Assembly: GCF_001941945.1 (NCBI RefSeq) | Contig: NZ_CP015583.1 | Span: forward strand, 1,353,001 to 1,417,000 | Reading direction: 5' to 3' | DNA: 64,000 nt | Origin: Roseomonas gilardii | GTDB taxonomy: Bacteria > Pseudomonadota > Alphaproteobacteria > Acetobacterales > Acetobacteraceae | Shown here: positions 1 through 7,899 of the stretch, one piece after another | Numbering within the stretch: position 1 is the stretch's first letter | How the letters are laid out: each line of letters starts with the position of its first letter | The notes under the pieces: model-generated | What the model saw: the letters and a program-made list of their open reading frames with translations, nothing else | What the model was told of the DNA's origin: nothing | The model's database searches: none | Program-made: the position numbers and the translations under genes

Positions 1-538
1 CCAGCGCCCGGCCCAGCAGGCGGATGCTCGGGATGCCGTTGCTGAGCGGCCGCTGGAAGTTGTCGATGAAGATCACCGGAATGCCGGCGGAGGCGAGGTG
101 CTCGACATTCTGCCGCGTCTCGGCCGAGCCGAGCTGCCAGGTGCTCAGGATCACCAGCTCCGGCCGCAGCGCCAGCACCCGCTCCACCGAAAGGCCCTGA
201 CCCACCGCGCTGGTGAGCTCCGGCACCTGGTTCATCGCCGGGAAGCGCTGGCGGAAGGCCCGGTCGCTGCCCTGGTCGTGCTGCTTCAGGTCGCCGCCCA
301 TGCCGACCAGCAGGGAGACGGGGTCGGGCAGCAGCACCGACAGGGTCAGGAGCTGGAAGTTCTCGGCCAGCAGGATCGCCCGGGGCTGCCGCGGGAGCGT
401 GACCTCGCGCCCCGCCAGATCCGTGACACGGCGCGGCCATCCGCCATCCGCTGCCTGGGCGCGCACCGGCGGAGCGAGCCAGGGCAGCAGCGGCAGCAAT
501 GGCAGCGCGAGGCGGAGGCGGGAGGAAATGCGGGCCAA
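1..538 (-). CDS. Periplasmic metal-chelate (siderophore/hemin/B12-type) binding protein, partial
   Basis: Substrate-binding protein of an iron-siderophore, hemin or cobalamin ABC importer, in the TroA/BtuF superfamily. The first ~179 residues are present and the C-terminal half runs off the window. The proposed start is TTG at 538, eight bases after a clean AGGAGG. It gives a signal peptide with an Arg-rich n-region, a Leu/Pro core and an Ala-Gln-Ala cleavage site near residue 28. The mature part begins with the typical VTDLAGREVTLP strand and contains an RPELVILS motif expected of the first lobe. It lies 86 bp after gpsA on the same strand, so read-through is possible. The ligand cannot be told from this half. 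The family call rests on motif style only. Confidence 0.75.
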   Translation of the reverse strand, partial: MARISSRLRLALPLLPLLPWLAPPVRAQAADGGWPRRVTDLAGREVTLPRQPRAILLAENFQLLTLSVLLPDPVSLLVGMGGDLKQHDQGSDRAFRQRFPAMNQVPELTSAVGQGLSVERVLALRPELVILSTWQLGSAETRQNVEHLASAGIPVIFIDNFQRPLSNGIPSIRLLGRAL

Positions 539-624
539 GGGCGGGGCCTCCTGGAAGCGAGAACCGCTCGCAATAAGGGGCGCCCGGCCCACGGCACAAG
601 GCACCCGCCATCATTCTCCCGGCG

Positions 625-1605
625 CTACTCGCTCCGGCGCGGCCGCTCCATCAGCCGCCCGACCGCCTGGGCCACGTCGAGCCGCCCCGCCAGCACGGCG
701 GCGACGGTGGCGCTGACCGGCATCTCCACCCCGGCCGCCGCGGCGCGGGCGAGCAGGGCGGGCGCGGTGGCCGCCCCCTCCGCGACTCCCCGGCTGTCCG
801 CCAGCGCCTCGGCCGGGCTCAGGCCGCGCCCCAGCGCATGGCCCAGCGCGAAGTTCCGGCTGCTCGGCCCGGTGCAGGTCAGCAGCAGGTCCCCCAGGCC
901 GGAAAGCCCGGCGGCGGTCTCGGCCCGCCCGCCCAGCGCCACCACGAGGCGCGCGATCTCGGCCAGGGTGCGCGTGACCAGGGCGGCGCGGGCATTCTCG
1001 CCCAGCCCGGCGCCCATGGCGGCCCCGGCGGCGATGGCCGCGACATTCTTGGCGGCGCCGCAGATCTGCACGCCGAGCACGTCCTCGCCCTCGTAGAGGC
1101 GGAAGGCCGGCGTGGCGAGGCGGGCGCAGGCGGCGGCGCGCAGCACCGGATCGGTGCTGGCCAGCACGGCGGCGGCGGGCAGGCCGGCCGCCACCTCATG
1201 CGCGAAATTCGGCCCGGAGAGCACGGCGGCGGGCAGGCCCGGCCGCAGCTCGGCCAGCACCTCCAGCGGCAGCAACAGCGAGCTGCTCTCCACCCCCTTG
1301 GCCACCGCCACCACCGGCGGCAGTTCCGGCATGGCGGCGACGGCGGCGCGCAGCGGCTGCATCGGCACGGCCAGCACGGCGAGGCTCGCCCCCTCCAGCG
1401 CCTCGGCGGCATCGGCGGTCACGCGCAGCCCCTCCAGCACCGCATCCGGCAGGCGCGGGTTCCGGTGCGTCCCGCGCATCGCCGCCGCCTTCTCCGGGTC
1501 GCGCGCCCAGAGCGTCACCCGGTTGCCCGCCCGTGCCGCCTGGATCGCCAGCGCCGTGCCCCAGGCCCCGGCGCCAAGGACGGCGAGCCTGTTCGCCTCA
1601 CTCAT
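625..1605 (-). CDS. gpsA: NAD(P)H-dependent glycerol-3-phosphate dehydrogenase
   Basis: Reduces dihydroxyacetone phosphate to sn-glycerol-3-phosphate in the cytoplasm, supplying the backbone for phospholipids. The 326 residues match the family length. An N-terminal Rossmann motif GAGAWG lies at 11-16, a conserved AVAKG segment near 100-104, the SGPNFA motif at 130-135, and the catalytic lysine in GAAKN is Lys186. The ATG start lies inside the end of rlmJ (8-bp overlap), so translation is probably coupled to that gene. The tsaD-gpsA neighbourhood divergent from hemC is a common alphaproteobacterial arrangement. Confidence 0.97.
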   Translation of the reverse strand: MSEANRLAVLGAGAWGTALAIQAARAGNRVTLWARDPEKAAAMRGTHRNPRLPDAVLEGLRVTADAAEALEGASLAVLAVPMQPLRAAVAAMPELPPVVAVAKGVESSSLLLPLEVLAELRPGLPAAVLSGPNFAHEVAAGLPAAAVLASTDPVLRAAACARLATPAFRLYEGEDVLGVQICGAAKNVAAIAAGAAMGAGLGENARAALVTRTLAEIARLVVALGGRAETAAGLSGLGDLLLTCTGPSSRNFALGHALGRGLSPAEALADSRGVAEGAATAPALLARAAAAGVEMPVSATVAAVLAGRLDVAQAVGRLMERPRRSE

Positions 1606-2437
1606 CGGTCAGCCTCGTCACGGCGCAGCCCTGGCCCGGCTCGCCCTGGCCCAGGCGTTCCAGCAGCGCGCGCAGGATGTCGCCGGTCACGGCCTCGAAA
1701 CTCCCCTCCGGCACCCAGGGGCCGTTGCTGACCACCAGCCCGCAGCCGTTGAGCCGCGTCGGGTCGGTGGGCTCGCGCAGCCAGAGCTCGCAGGCCAGCA
1801 GATCCCGCACCCCGGAGGCGCGGAGCCGGTCGTGGAAGTCGCGCACCGGGGCGCGGTGCTTCACCGGATACCAGGCCGCCTGGATGCAGCCCCGGAAGCG
1901 CCCCGAGACGGCGGCGATCGTGTCGGCGAGGCGGTCGAACTCGCCCTCCTGCTCGAAGGGCGGGTCCATCAGCAGCAGCCCGCGCTTCTCCGGAAAGGGG
2001 GTGAGGGCGGTCGCGGCCTCCCAGCCGTCGCGCGCATGCACCGCCACGCGCCGGTCGCGGCCGATCCGGGCCCGCAGCTCCTCCTGGTCCTCGGGATGCA
2101 GCTCGCAGAGCACCAGCCGGTCGCCCTCCCGCAGCATCGCCTGGCTCAGCGCCGGGCTGCCGGGATAGAGCGGCGGCCAGCCGAACTCCCGCACGGCCGA
2201 GAGCCAGGGGGCGAGCGGACCCTCCGCGATCCCCTCCAGCCGCCCGATCCCGGCCCGCCATTCCCCGGTGCGCTCGGCCCTCTCCTCCCGCAGGTCGTAG
2301 GCGCCGATCCCGGCATGGGTGTCGAGCACGCGGAAAGGCGCCGGCTTGCGCCGCAGGGCGGCGAGGATGTGGTGCTGCAGGGCATGCTTCACGCAGTCGG
2401 CGAAGTTCCCGGCATGGTAGGCGTGGCGGTAGTTCAC
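1598..2437 (-). CDS. rlmJ: 23S rRNA (adenine-2030-N6)-methyltransferase RlmJ
   Basis: SAM-dependent methyltransferase that makes N6-methyladenosine at position 2030 of 23S rRNA. The 279-residue protein opens with the characteristic MNYRHAYHAGNFADCVKH stretch. It has the SAM-binding DTHAGIGAY motif at 39-47 and the N6-adenine methyltransferase catalytic motif DPPF at 158-161. The start is GTG. Its GTGA overlaps the stop codon of the upstream FkbM-type gene, which indicates coupling within the tsaD-led operon. This is an unusually strong family match over the whole length. Confidence 0.95.
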   Translation of the reverse strand: MNYRHAYHAGNFADCVKHALQHHILAALRRKPAPFRVLDTHAGIGAYDLREERAERTGEWRAGIGRLEGIAEGPLAPWLSAVREFGWPPLYPGSPALSQAMLREGDRLVLCELHPEDQEELRARIGRDRRVAVHARDGWEAATALTPFPEKRGLLLMDPPFEQEGEFDRLADTIAAVSGRFRGCIQAAWYPVKHRAPVRDFHDRLRASGVRDLLACELWLREPTDPTRLNGCGLVVSNGPWVPEGSFEAVTGDILRALLERLGQGEPGQGCAVTRLTDE

Positions 2438-3546
2438 GGCATTCCCTGGCCGCGCGAGGCGGCGAGATCATAAAGCGGATGGCGGAACAGCGATTCCGAG
2501 GCGCGGTTGTAGCTGATCGCGGGGCACCGCCAGCCCGGCGGCGCGGCACCGAAGCGCGCCAGGATCAGCCCGTCGCCGGAGAAGCCCTCGCCCACATCGT
2601 GCTCCACCTCGATGACGCCGCCCAGCGCCCGGACCGCCTCGACGCAGCGCTGGTGCGTCAGCGGGTCGCCGCTGATGAGGTGGTGATGGGTGGACAGGAA
2701 CAGCCAGTCCACGCGCCCGTCGCGCAGCAGCGGCGCCGCCTGCTCCAGCATGGTGAACTCGGCGCCCTGCGCGTCGCAATGCAGGATGGTGAGCCGGTCA
2801 AGGCCCCGCGCGGCCATCAGCCCGGCCACGTCATGGCAGGCGAGGTCCAGGGTTCCCGATTCCTCCGTGGGGAAAGGCAGGGTCTCGCCCGGCCGGTCGC
2901 CGAGGAAGCCCTGCACGATCTCCGCCGCGACGCCGTTCAGCGCGAGATTGGCGCGCCCGACCTCGATGTGCCGCGGATCGGGCTCCAGCAGCACCGCGCG
3001 CCGGCCCGGCGCCGCGAGCAGGAACCAGATGGAGTAGAAGGCCCAGTATCCGCCAAGCTCCAGCATCGTGCCGCCCGGCGGCAGGCAGCGGAGAAGCTCG
3101 TGGAACAGCCGCTCCTCCTGCGGCTCGTGATGGCCATGGCAACGCTCGATCAGCTCGGTCATCCAGGCGCCGCAATAGCCATCCGCCAGGACCCGTATGC
3201 CGTTGTGCATGATCTGGACGCGGCGGCCATCCGCCATCCTGCCGACGCGCCCGGCATCCGGCACGCGGGGCATGGGCTCCGCATCGCGGCATCGCATGCC
3301 CATGGCGATGCGATGGGCATTGCTGACCGAGGGCAGAACCTGCGTTTCCAGCCGCCTCGGGTCCAGGAGCTCCGGCGCGGCGGGCAGCAGCAGCGGCGGC
3401 AGGGTGGGTTCGAGCGCCAGGCCGGCGGCGCCACGGCCGATCCCGTTCCGGCCGATCCTGTCCCTTTGGGCGGCGGGAAGACCGGTTCGCGGCCCGCTCG
3501 GGTCAGGCGCGGCCGCCGTGCCGCGGGAAGGCCGGAAGGGCCACAT
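2434..3546 (-). CDS. FkbM-family SAM-dependent methyltransferase
   Basis: Predicted class I methyltransferase of the FkbM type, 370 residues. The SAM-binding core is visible as MLELGGYWAFYS near 161-172, followed by the acidic EPDP at 188-191 and a downstream HCDAQGAE segment typical of FkbM proteins. About 100 N-terminal residues are low-complexity Pro/Arg/Gly-rich and carry no recognisable fold. The ATG shares one base with the tsaD stop codon (TGATG) and the stop overlaps the rlmJ start, so it sits in the middle of a coupled housekeeping operon. Known family members methylate small molecules, sugars or polysaccharide ends; the substrate here is unknown. Confidence 0.8.
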   Translation of the reverse strand: MWPFRPSRGTAAAPDPSGPRTGLPAAQRDRIGRNGIGRGAAGLALEPTLPPLLLPAAPELLDPRRLETQVLPSVSNAHRIAMGMRCRDAEPMPRVPDAGRVGRMADGRRVQIMHNGIRVLADGYCGAWMTELIERCHGHHEPQEERLFHELLRCLPPGGTMLELGGYWAFYSIWFLLAAPGRRAVLLEPDPRHIEVGRANLALNGVAAEIVQGFLGDRPGETLPFPTEESGTLDLACHDVAGLMAARGLDRLTILHCDAQGAEFTMLEQAAPLLRDGRVDWLFLSTHHHLISGDPLTHQRCVEAVRALGGVIEVEHDVGEGFSGDGLILARFGAAPPGWRCPAISYNRASESLFRHPLYDLAASRGQGMP

Positions 3547-4598
3547 CAGGATATCCCCTCCCCGGCGGGAGAAAGCTCCGCCAGCGGCCAGCGCGGCCGT
3601 GGCGCGTGGTCCACCGGATCGGTGAGGCCGGCGCGCAGCCGCTCGATCCCGGCCCAGGCCACCATCACCGCATTGTCCGTGCAGAGCCGGATGGGCGGGG
3701 CGATCAGCGGCAGCCCGGCCCGTTCCGCCACGCCGCGCAGCGCCTCGCGCACCCCGCCATTGGCGGCGACGCCGCCGGACACCACCAGCGCCGTGGCGCC
3801 GCGCATCATGCCGAGGGCGTTGCGCGCCCGGTCGGCCATCACGGCGGAAACGCTGGCCTGGAAGGCGGCGGCGATGTCCGCCTTTCCGGCTTCGTCGGCG
3901 AGTTTGCCCACCGCCTGGGCCACGGCGGTCTTGAGGCCGGAGAAGGAGAAGTCGCAGCCCGGCCGCCCCAGCATCGGGCGGGGCAGGGGGATGCGCTTCG
4001 GGTCGCCCGACGCCGCCAGCCGTTCCAGATGCGGCCCGCCGGGCCAGGGCAGGCCAAGCAGCTTGGCCGACTTGTCGAAGGCTTCGCCCACCGCGTCGTC
4101 CAGCGTCGAGCCGAGGCGGCGGTAGCGGCCCAGCCCCTCCACCGCCACGCACTGGCAATGCCCGCCGGACAGCAGCAGCAGCAGGTAGGGAAAAGCCGGC
4201 GCCTCGGGCAGCAATCCGGGAAGGCGCGGCGTCAGCGCATGCGCCTCCAGATGGTTCACCGCCACGAAGGGCAGGCCATGCGCCAGGGCCAGGCCCTTGC
4301 CGAAGCTGGCACCGACGATCAGCCCGCCGATCAGCCCGGGCCCCGAGGTGGCGGCGATGCCGCCCAGCGCCGCCGGCGCGATCCCGGCCTGCTCGAAGAC
4401 CCGGGCGGCGAGGCGCGGCATGTGGTGCAGATGCGCCCGCGCCGCGACCTCCGGCACCACGCCGCCGAAGCGCGCATGCTCCGCCACCTGGCTCAGCAGC
4501 GCCTCGGCCAGCACGCGCCCATCGGGGGCCAGCAGAGCCGCCGCCGTCTCGTCGCAACTGCTTTCCAGGCCGAGCACGGGCCCCTTGAGTTCCATCAT
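3546..4598 (-). CDS. tsaD: tRNA N6-adenosine threonylcarbamoyltransferase TsaD
   Basis: Transfers the threonylcarbamoyl group to A37 of ANN-decoding tRNAs, forming t6A as part of the TsaBDE complex. The product has 350 residues, normal for the family. It contains LGLESSCDET at 9-18, the metal-binding HLEAH (His116, His120), the ATSGPGLIGGL loop near 83-93, and C-terminal VSGGVAAN and CTDNAVMVA motifs. Two ATGs are adjacent and the outer one (4598) is taken, behind GAGAGG. It is the first gene of the minus-strand operon and diverges from hemC across a 159-bp intergenic region that must hold both promoters. Confidence 0.97.
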   Translation of the reverse strand: MMELKGPVLGLESSCDETAAALLAPDGRVLAEALLSQVAEHARFGGVVPEVAARAHLHHMPRLAARVFEQAGIAPAALGGIAATSGPGLIGGLIVGASFGKGLALAHGLPFVAVNHLEAHALTPRLPGLLPEAPAFPYLLLLLSGGHCQCVAVEGLGRYRRLGSTLDDAVGEAFDKSAKLLGLPWPGGPHLERLAASGDPKRIPLPRPMLGRPGCDFSFSGLKTAVAQAVGKLADEAGKADIAAAFQASVSAVMADRARNALGMMRGATALVVSGGVAANGGVREALRGVAERAGLPLIAPPIRLCTDNAVMVAWAGIERLRAGLTDPVDHAPRPRWPLAELSPAGEGIS

Positions 4599-4757
4599 CC
4601 CAATCCTCTCGGCCCATTCCTCGCAGCCGGTGCGCGCCTCACCCACCCTGCCCGGTCCCGGGGGCCCGGCCCGCGAGAGGACGTGGGACATTCTGTCCCA
4701 GTCACACCCGCGACAAGCCCGCTTCCACGAAGGGCAGGGCGGTTCTATGACGCGCCG

Positions 4758-5792
4758 ATGCTTCCTGCCCACCCCGCGGCACCCGGGACCAAGCCCGCCG
4801 CCCTTTCCTCCGAGGCCAGACCGCGCGTGCAGCCGCATGCGGGGCGGAACCTGCCGCTGCGCGTCGGCACGCGCGGCTCGCCCCTGGCGCTGTGGCAAAC
4901 GCGGCACTTCCTGCAGAAGATCCTGCACTTCTGCCCCGTGCTGCGCATGGCCGAGGCCTTCGACGAGCATGTGATCGCCACCTCGGGCGACAGGATCCAG
5001 GACCGGCGCCTCGCCGATATCGGGGGCAAGGGGCTCTTCGCCAAGGAGATCCACGAGGCGCTGCTGGACGGGCGGATCGACTTCGCCGTGCACAGCCTCA
5101 AGGATCTGGAAACCGAGATGCCGCCGGGCATCGTCCTCGCCTGCACCCTCAAGCGCGAGGATGCGCGGGACGTGCTGCTCCCCGGCCCCGGCTGCGGCGC
5201 GCTCGATCCGGCGGACCCGCTCGGCTCGCTGCCGGCGGGCATCCTGCTCGGCACGGCCAGCCTGCGGCGGCAGAGCCAGGTGCTGCATGCGCGGCCGGAC
5301 CTGCGGGTGACGATGATCCGCGGCAACGTCCAGTCCCGCCTCGGCAAGCTCGGTGCCGGCGAGGTGGATGCCACGATGCTGGCCCTGGCCGGGCTCAAGC
5401 GGCTGGAACTCGCGCCCGAGGGCATGGTGATCCTGGACCCGGAGGCCATGGTCCCCGCCGCCGGACAGGGGATCGTCGGCGTGACGGTGCGCGAGGGCGA
5501 CACCGAGCTGCGCCAGCTCCTGGCCGCCATCGAGAATCCGGAAGCCCGCGCCGTATCCCGCGCCGAGCGCGCGCTGCTCTCGGCGCTGGACGGTTCCTGC
5601 CGCACGCCGATCGGCGGCCATGCCAAGCTGCTGCCGGACGGGCGGCTCCGCCTGACCGGGCTGGTGGCGCGGCCGGACGGCTCCTTCCTGCTCAAGCGCA
5701 GCGTGCATGGCGACGCCCGGGATGCCGAGCGGCTGGGCGACGCGCTGGGCCAGGAATTGCGGCTGGACAGCCCGGCCGACCTCTTCACCTGA
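4758..5792 (+). CDS. hemC: Hydroxymethylbilane synthase (porphobilinogen deaminase)
   Basis: Polymerises four porphobilinogens to hydroxymethylbilane in tetrapyrrole synthesis. The 344-residue protein shows RVGTRGSPLALWQT from residue 35, the GGKGLFAKE and DFAVHSLKD motifs, GTASLRRQ, RGNVQSRLGKL, and the dipyrromethane attachment site DGSCRTPIG with Cys281. The ATG at 4758 adds about 30 poorly conserved residues before the conserved core, so a slightly later start is possible. It is the first gene of a four-gene operon with hemD, a Mic60 homologue and hemY. Its stop codon overlaps the only plausible hemD start. Confidence 0.97.
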   Translation: MLPAHPAAPGTKPAALSSEARPRVQPHAGRNLPLRVGTRGSPLALWQTRHFLQKILHFCPVLRMAEAFDEHVIATSGDRIQDRRLADIGGKGLFAKEIHEALLDGRIDFAVHSLKDLETEMPPGIVLACTLKREDARDVLLPGPGCGALDPADPLGSLPAGILLGTASLRRQSQVLHARPDLRVTMIRGNVQSRLGKLGAGEVDATMLALAGLKRLELAPEGMVILDPEAMVPAAGQGIVGVTVREGDTELRQLLAAIENPEARAVSRAERALLSALDGSCRTPIGGHAKLLPDGRLRLTGLVARPDGSFLLKRSVHGDARDAERLGDALGQELRLDSPADLFT

Positions 5793-6538
5793 GCCGCGCC
5801 GCGGAAGCCGGGGATTCGCCCGGCTGCCTCGTCACGCGGCCGGAGCCCGGGGCGGCCGAGACCGCCACTCTCGTCGCCGCGCTCGGCTGGCGGCCCGTGC
5901 TGGCGCCCGCCCTGCTGCTCGAACTGCGCCACGTGCCGCTGCCGCCGGCCCAGGCCCTGCTGCTGACCAGCCGCGCCGCCGCCCGCGCCCTGGTGGGCCG
6001 CATGCCCGACATGCCGGTCCTGGCCGTGGGTGGGGCCACGGCGGCGGAGGCCCGCCGCGCCGGCGCCACGACGCTGCATGTGGCAACCGGCGATGCCCAG
6101 GCCCTCGCAACCCTTGCCACCGCCGTGCTGGACCCGGCGGGCGGGCCACTCCTGCTGGCGGTGGGCCGTGGCTACGCGCTTGATCTGGCCAGGATATTGC
6201 GGGAGAGGGGATTCCGCGTCCGGCGCCGGGTGGTCTATGACGCCCACCCCGCAAGACACCTGCCGGAGGAGGCGCTGCTGGCGCTTCGTGCGGGGAAGAT
6301 CGGCTCGGCCCTGTTCTTCTCGCCGCGCTCCGCGGAGGTTACGCTGTCGCTGATGCGGGACGCGGGCCTGGCCGCGGCGGCAACGTCCGTCGAGGCCCTC
6401 GCGTTGAGCGCGCGTGTCGCGACGACGCTCCGGGGCCTCCCCTGGCGCGGTGTCCGCGTCGCGTCCGATCTGAACCAGAATGCCTTGTTGGCCCTGTTGG
6501 GTCCGGCAGGCCAAACAGGAGAGCCGCCGCCCTCATGA
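5789..6538 (+). CDS. hemD: Uroporphyrinogen-III synthase
   Basis: Cyclises hydroxymethylbilane to uroporphyrinogen III. Sequence conservation in HemD is weak. The call rests on position directly after hemC, a length of about 249 residues, the opening CLVTRPEPGAAETA, the LLLTSRAAARAL segment, and the FFSPRSAE motif in the second domain. No ATG, GTG or TTG lies in frame near the expected N-terminus. The only candidate is CTG at 5789, overlapping the hemC stop as CTGA. The stop codon overlaps the next gene as ATGA. Start codon choice is uncertain; the function is fairly secure. Confidence 0.85.
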   Translation: MSRAAEAGDSPGCLVTRPEPGAAETATLVAALGWRPVLAPALLLELRHVPLPPAQALLLTSRAAARALVGRMPDMPVLAVGGATAAEARRAGATTLHVATGDAQALATLATAVLDPAGGPLLLAVGRGYALDLARILRERGFRVRRRVVYDAHPARHLPEEALLALRAGKIGSALFFSPRSAEVTLSLMRDAGLAAAATSVEALALSARVATTLRGLPWRGVRVASDLNQNALLALLGPAGQTGEPPPS

Positions 6539-7899
6539 GCGATTCCCCCGACAAGGACACGGCCCCAAGGGAACAACCAGGGGCACAGCAGGGGCCTCGT
6601 CAGGAGCCGCAGGCGGCTGCCGGCCCGTCCGGGTCCGGCGGCGCGCCGGCACGTTCCACCCTCCCGCCCTCGCCGCCGCCTCGCAAGCTCGATCCGGCGG
6701 TGCTGCCCATCCTGATCGGTGTGCTGGTGCTGGGCGGCGCCCTCGCCTTCCTGTTCCTGACGCCCTCCGGCACGGTCAATTCCGGCGAGACCAACCGGGT
6801 CCGGATCGCGGCGCTGGAGGAGAAGCTCGCCTCCGCCACCGAGCGCGTGCAGGCCGACGAACGCCGCATGGCGGCATTGGAGCAGCAGGCTCAGCAGCTC
6901 GCCACGCGCCCGGCCGGCGACCCGGCCGCCCTTCAGGATCTCGGCGCCCGCCTGCAGGGCATCGAGACCCGGGACGGCGAAAGCACCAAGCGCCTGACCG
7001 ACAGCCTCGCCGCCCTGGAGAACGACCTGCAGCAGCGCCGCCAGGCCAACGAGGCCCGGCTTTCGGCCATCGAAAAGAACGCCGGCGAGGCCAGCCAGCA
7101 GAACGCCCAGCGCATCCAGGCCATCGACGGCCGGGTCGGCGAGGTGGAGAACCGCGCCGCCGCCCGCGCCGCGGAGGCCGAGCGCAGCCTGTCGCAGCGC
7201 ATCTCCGAGGCGGAGAAGCAGATCGCCCAGCGCGTCGCCGATGCCGAGGCCGCCATCGCGCCCCGGCTGGCGGCGCTGGACCAGAGCATCGCCCAGCGGG
7301 TGCAGGCCGCCACGCAGGAACTGGACCGCCGCGTCAACGCGCAGAACAGCGCGCTCGACCAGCGCCTCGCCGCCTTCGACGCCCGGGTGAAGCAGGCCGA
7401 GAGCGCCGAGCGCCGCGTGGGCTTCCTGGCCGCGCGGGGCGCCATCCAGTCCGCGCTGGAGGCCGGACAGCCGCTGAAGCAACCCCTTGCCGGCCTGCCC
7501 GGCACGCCGCCGCCCGCGCTGCAACGCTATGCGGACACGGCACCGCCGACCGAGGCCGCGCTACGCCTGAGCTTCGAGGACGCCGCCCGTGCCGCCCGCG
7601 CCGCCGCCGAGCCGCAAGGGCAGGGGGTCATGGACTCCGCCCTGGCGCGCATCCAGGGGCTGGTGACCGTGCGCCGGGGCGATCAGGTGGTGGTGGGCGA
7701 CACCGCCGCCGGCCATCTGGAGGCCGCGCGCCGGGCGCTGGATGCCGGCGACCTCGCCGCGGCCCTGCAACGACTCGACGCGCTGCCGCCCGAATCCAAG
7801 GCCGCCATGCGCGGCTGGCTGGATCAGGCCCAGGGGCTGCTGGCGGCGCAGACCGCGCTGCGCACCCTCGCCGCGGACCGCAACGGGGGCGCCGGCTGA
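6535..7899 (+). CDS. Mitofilin/Mic60-like inner-membrane protein (COG4223)
   Basis: Bacterial homologue of mitochondrial Mic60, a protein that bends the inner membrane and, in alphaproteobacteria, contacts outer-membrane partners. Of 454 residues, a Pro/Gly/Gln-rich cytoplasmic tail covers about 1-52, a single transmembrane helix about 54-76, a long coiled coil rich in Glu, Ala, Gln and Arg about 88-300, and a compact C-terminal mitofilin-type region follows from about 305. It overlaps hemD by ATGA and hemY by TGATG, so all are co-translated. The hemC-hemD-mic60-hemY order is the known alphaproteobacterial arrangement and supports the call more than sequence identity, which is low in this family. 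Confidence 0.85.
   Translation: MSDSPDKDTAPREQPGAQQGPRQEPQAAAGPSGSGGAPARSTLPPSPPPRKLDPAVLPILIGVLVLGGALAFLFLTPSGTVNSGETNRVRIAALEEKLASATERVQADERRMAALEQQAQQLATRPAGDPAALQDLGARLQGIETRDGESTKRLTDSLAALENDLQQRRQANEARLSAIEKNAGEASQQNAQRIQAIDGRVGEVENRAAARAAEAERSLSQRISEAEKQIAQRVADAEAAIAPRLAALDQSIAQRVQAATQELDRRVNAQNSALDQRLAAFDARVKQAESAERRVGFLAARGAIQSALEAGQPLKQPLAGLPGTPPPALQRYADTAPPTEAALRLSFEDAARAARAAAEPQGQGVMDSALARIQGLVTVRRGDQVVVGDTAAGHLEAARRALDAGDLAAALQRLDALPPESKAAMRGWLDQAQGLLAAQTALRTLAADRNGGAG

Noticed and set aside
4599-4757. A riboswitch or heme-responsive element between tsaD and hemC
   Set aside because: I saw no recognisable aptamer core or regulator palindrome; only a GC-rich spacer with promoters implied.
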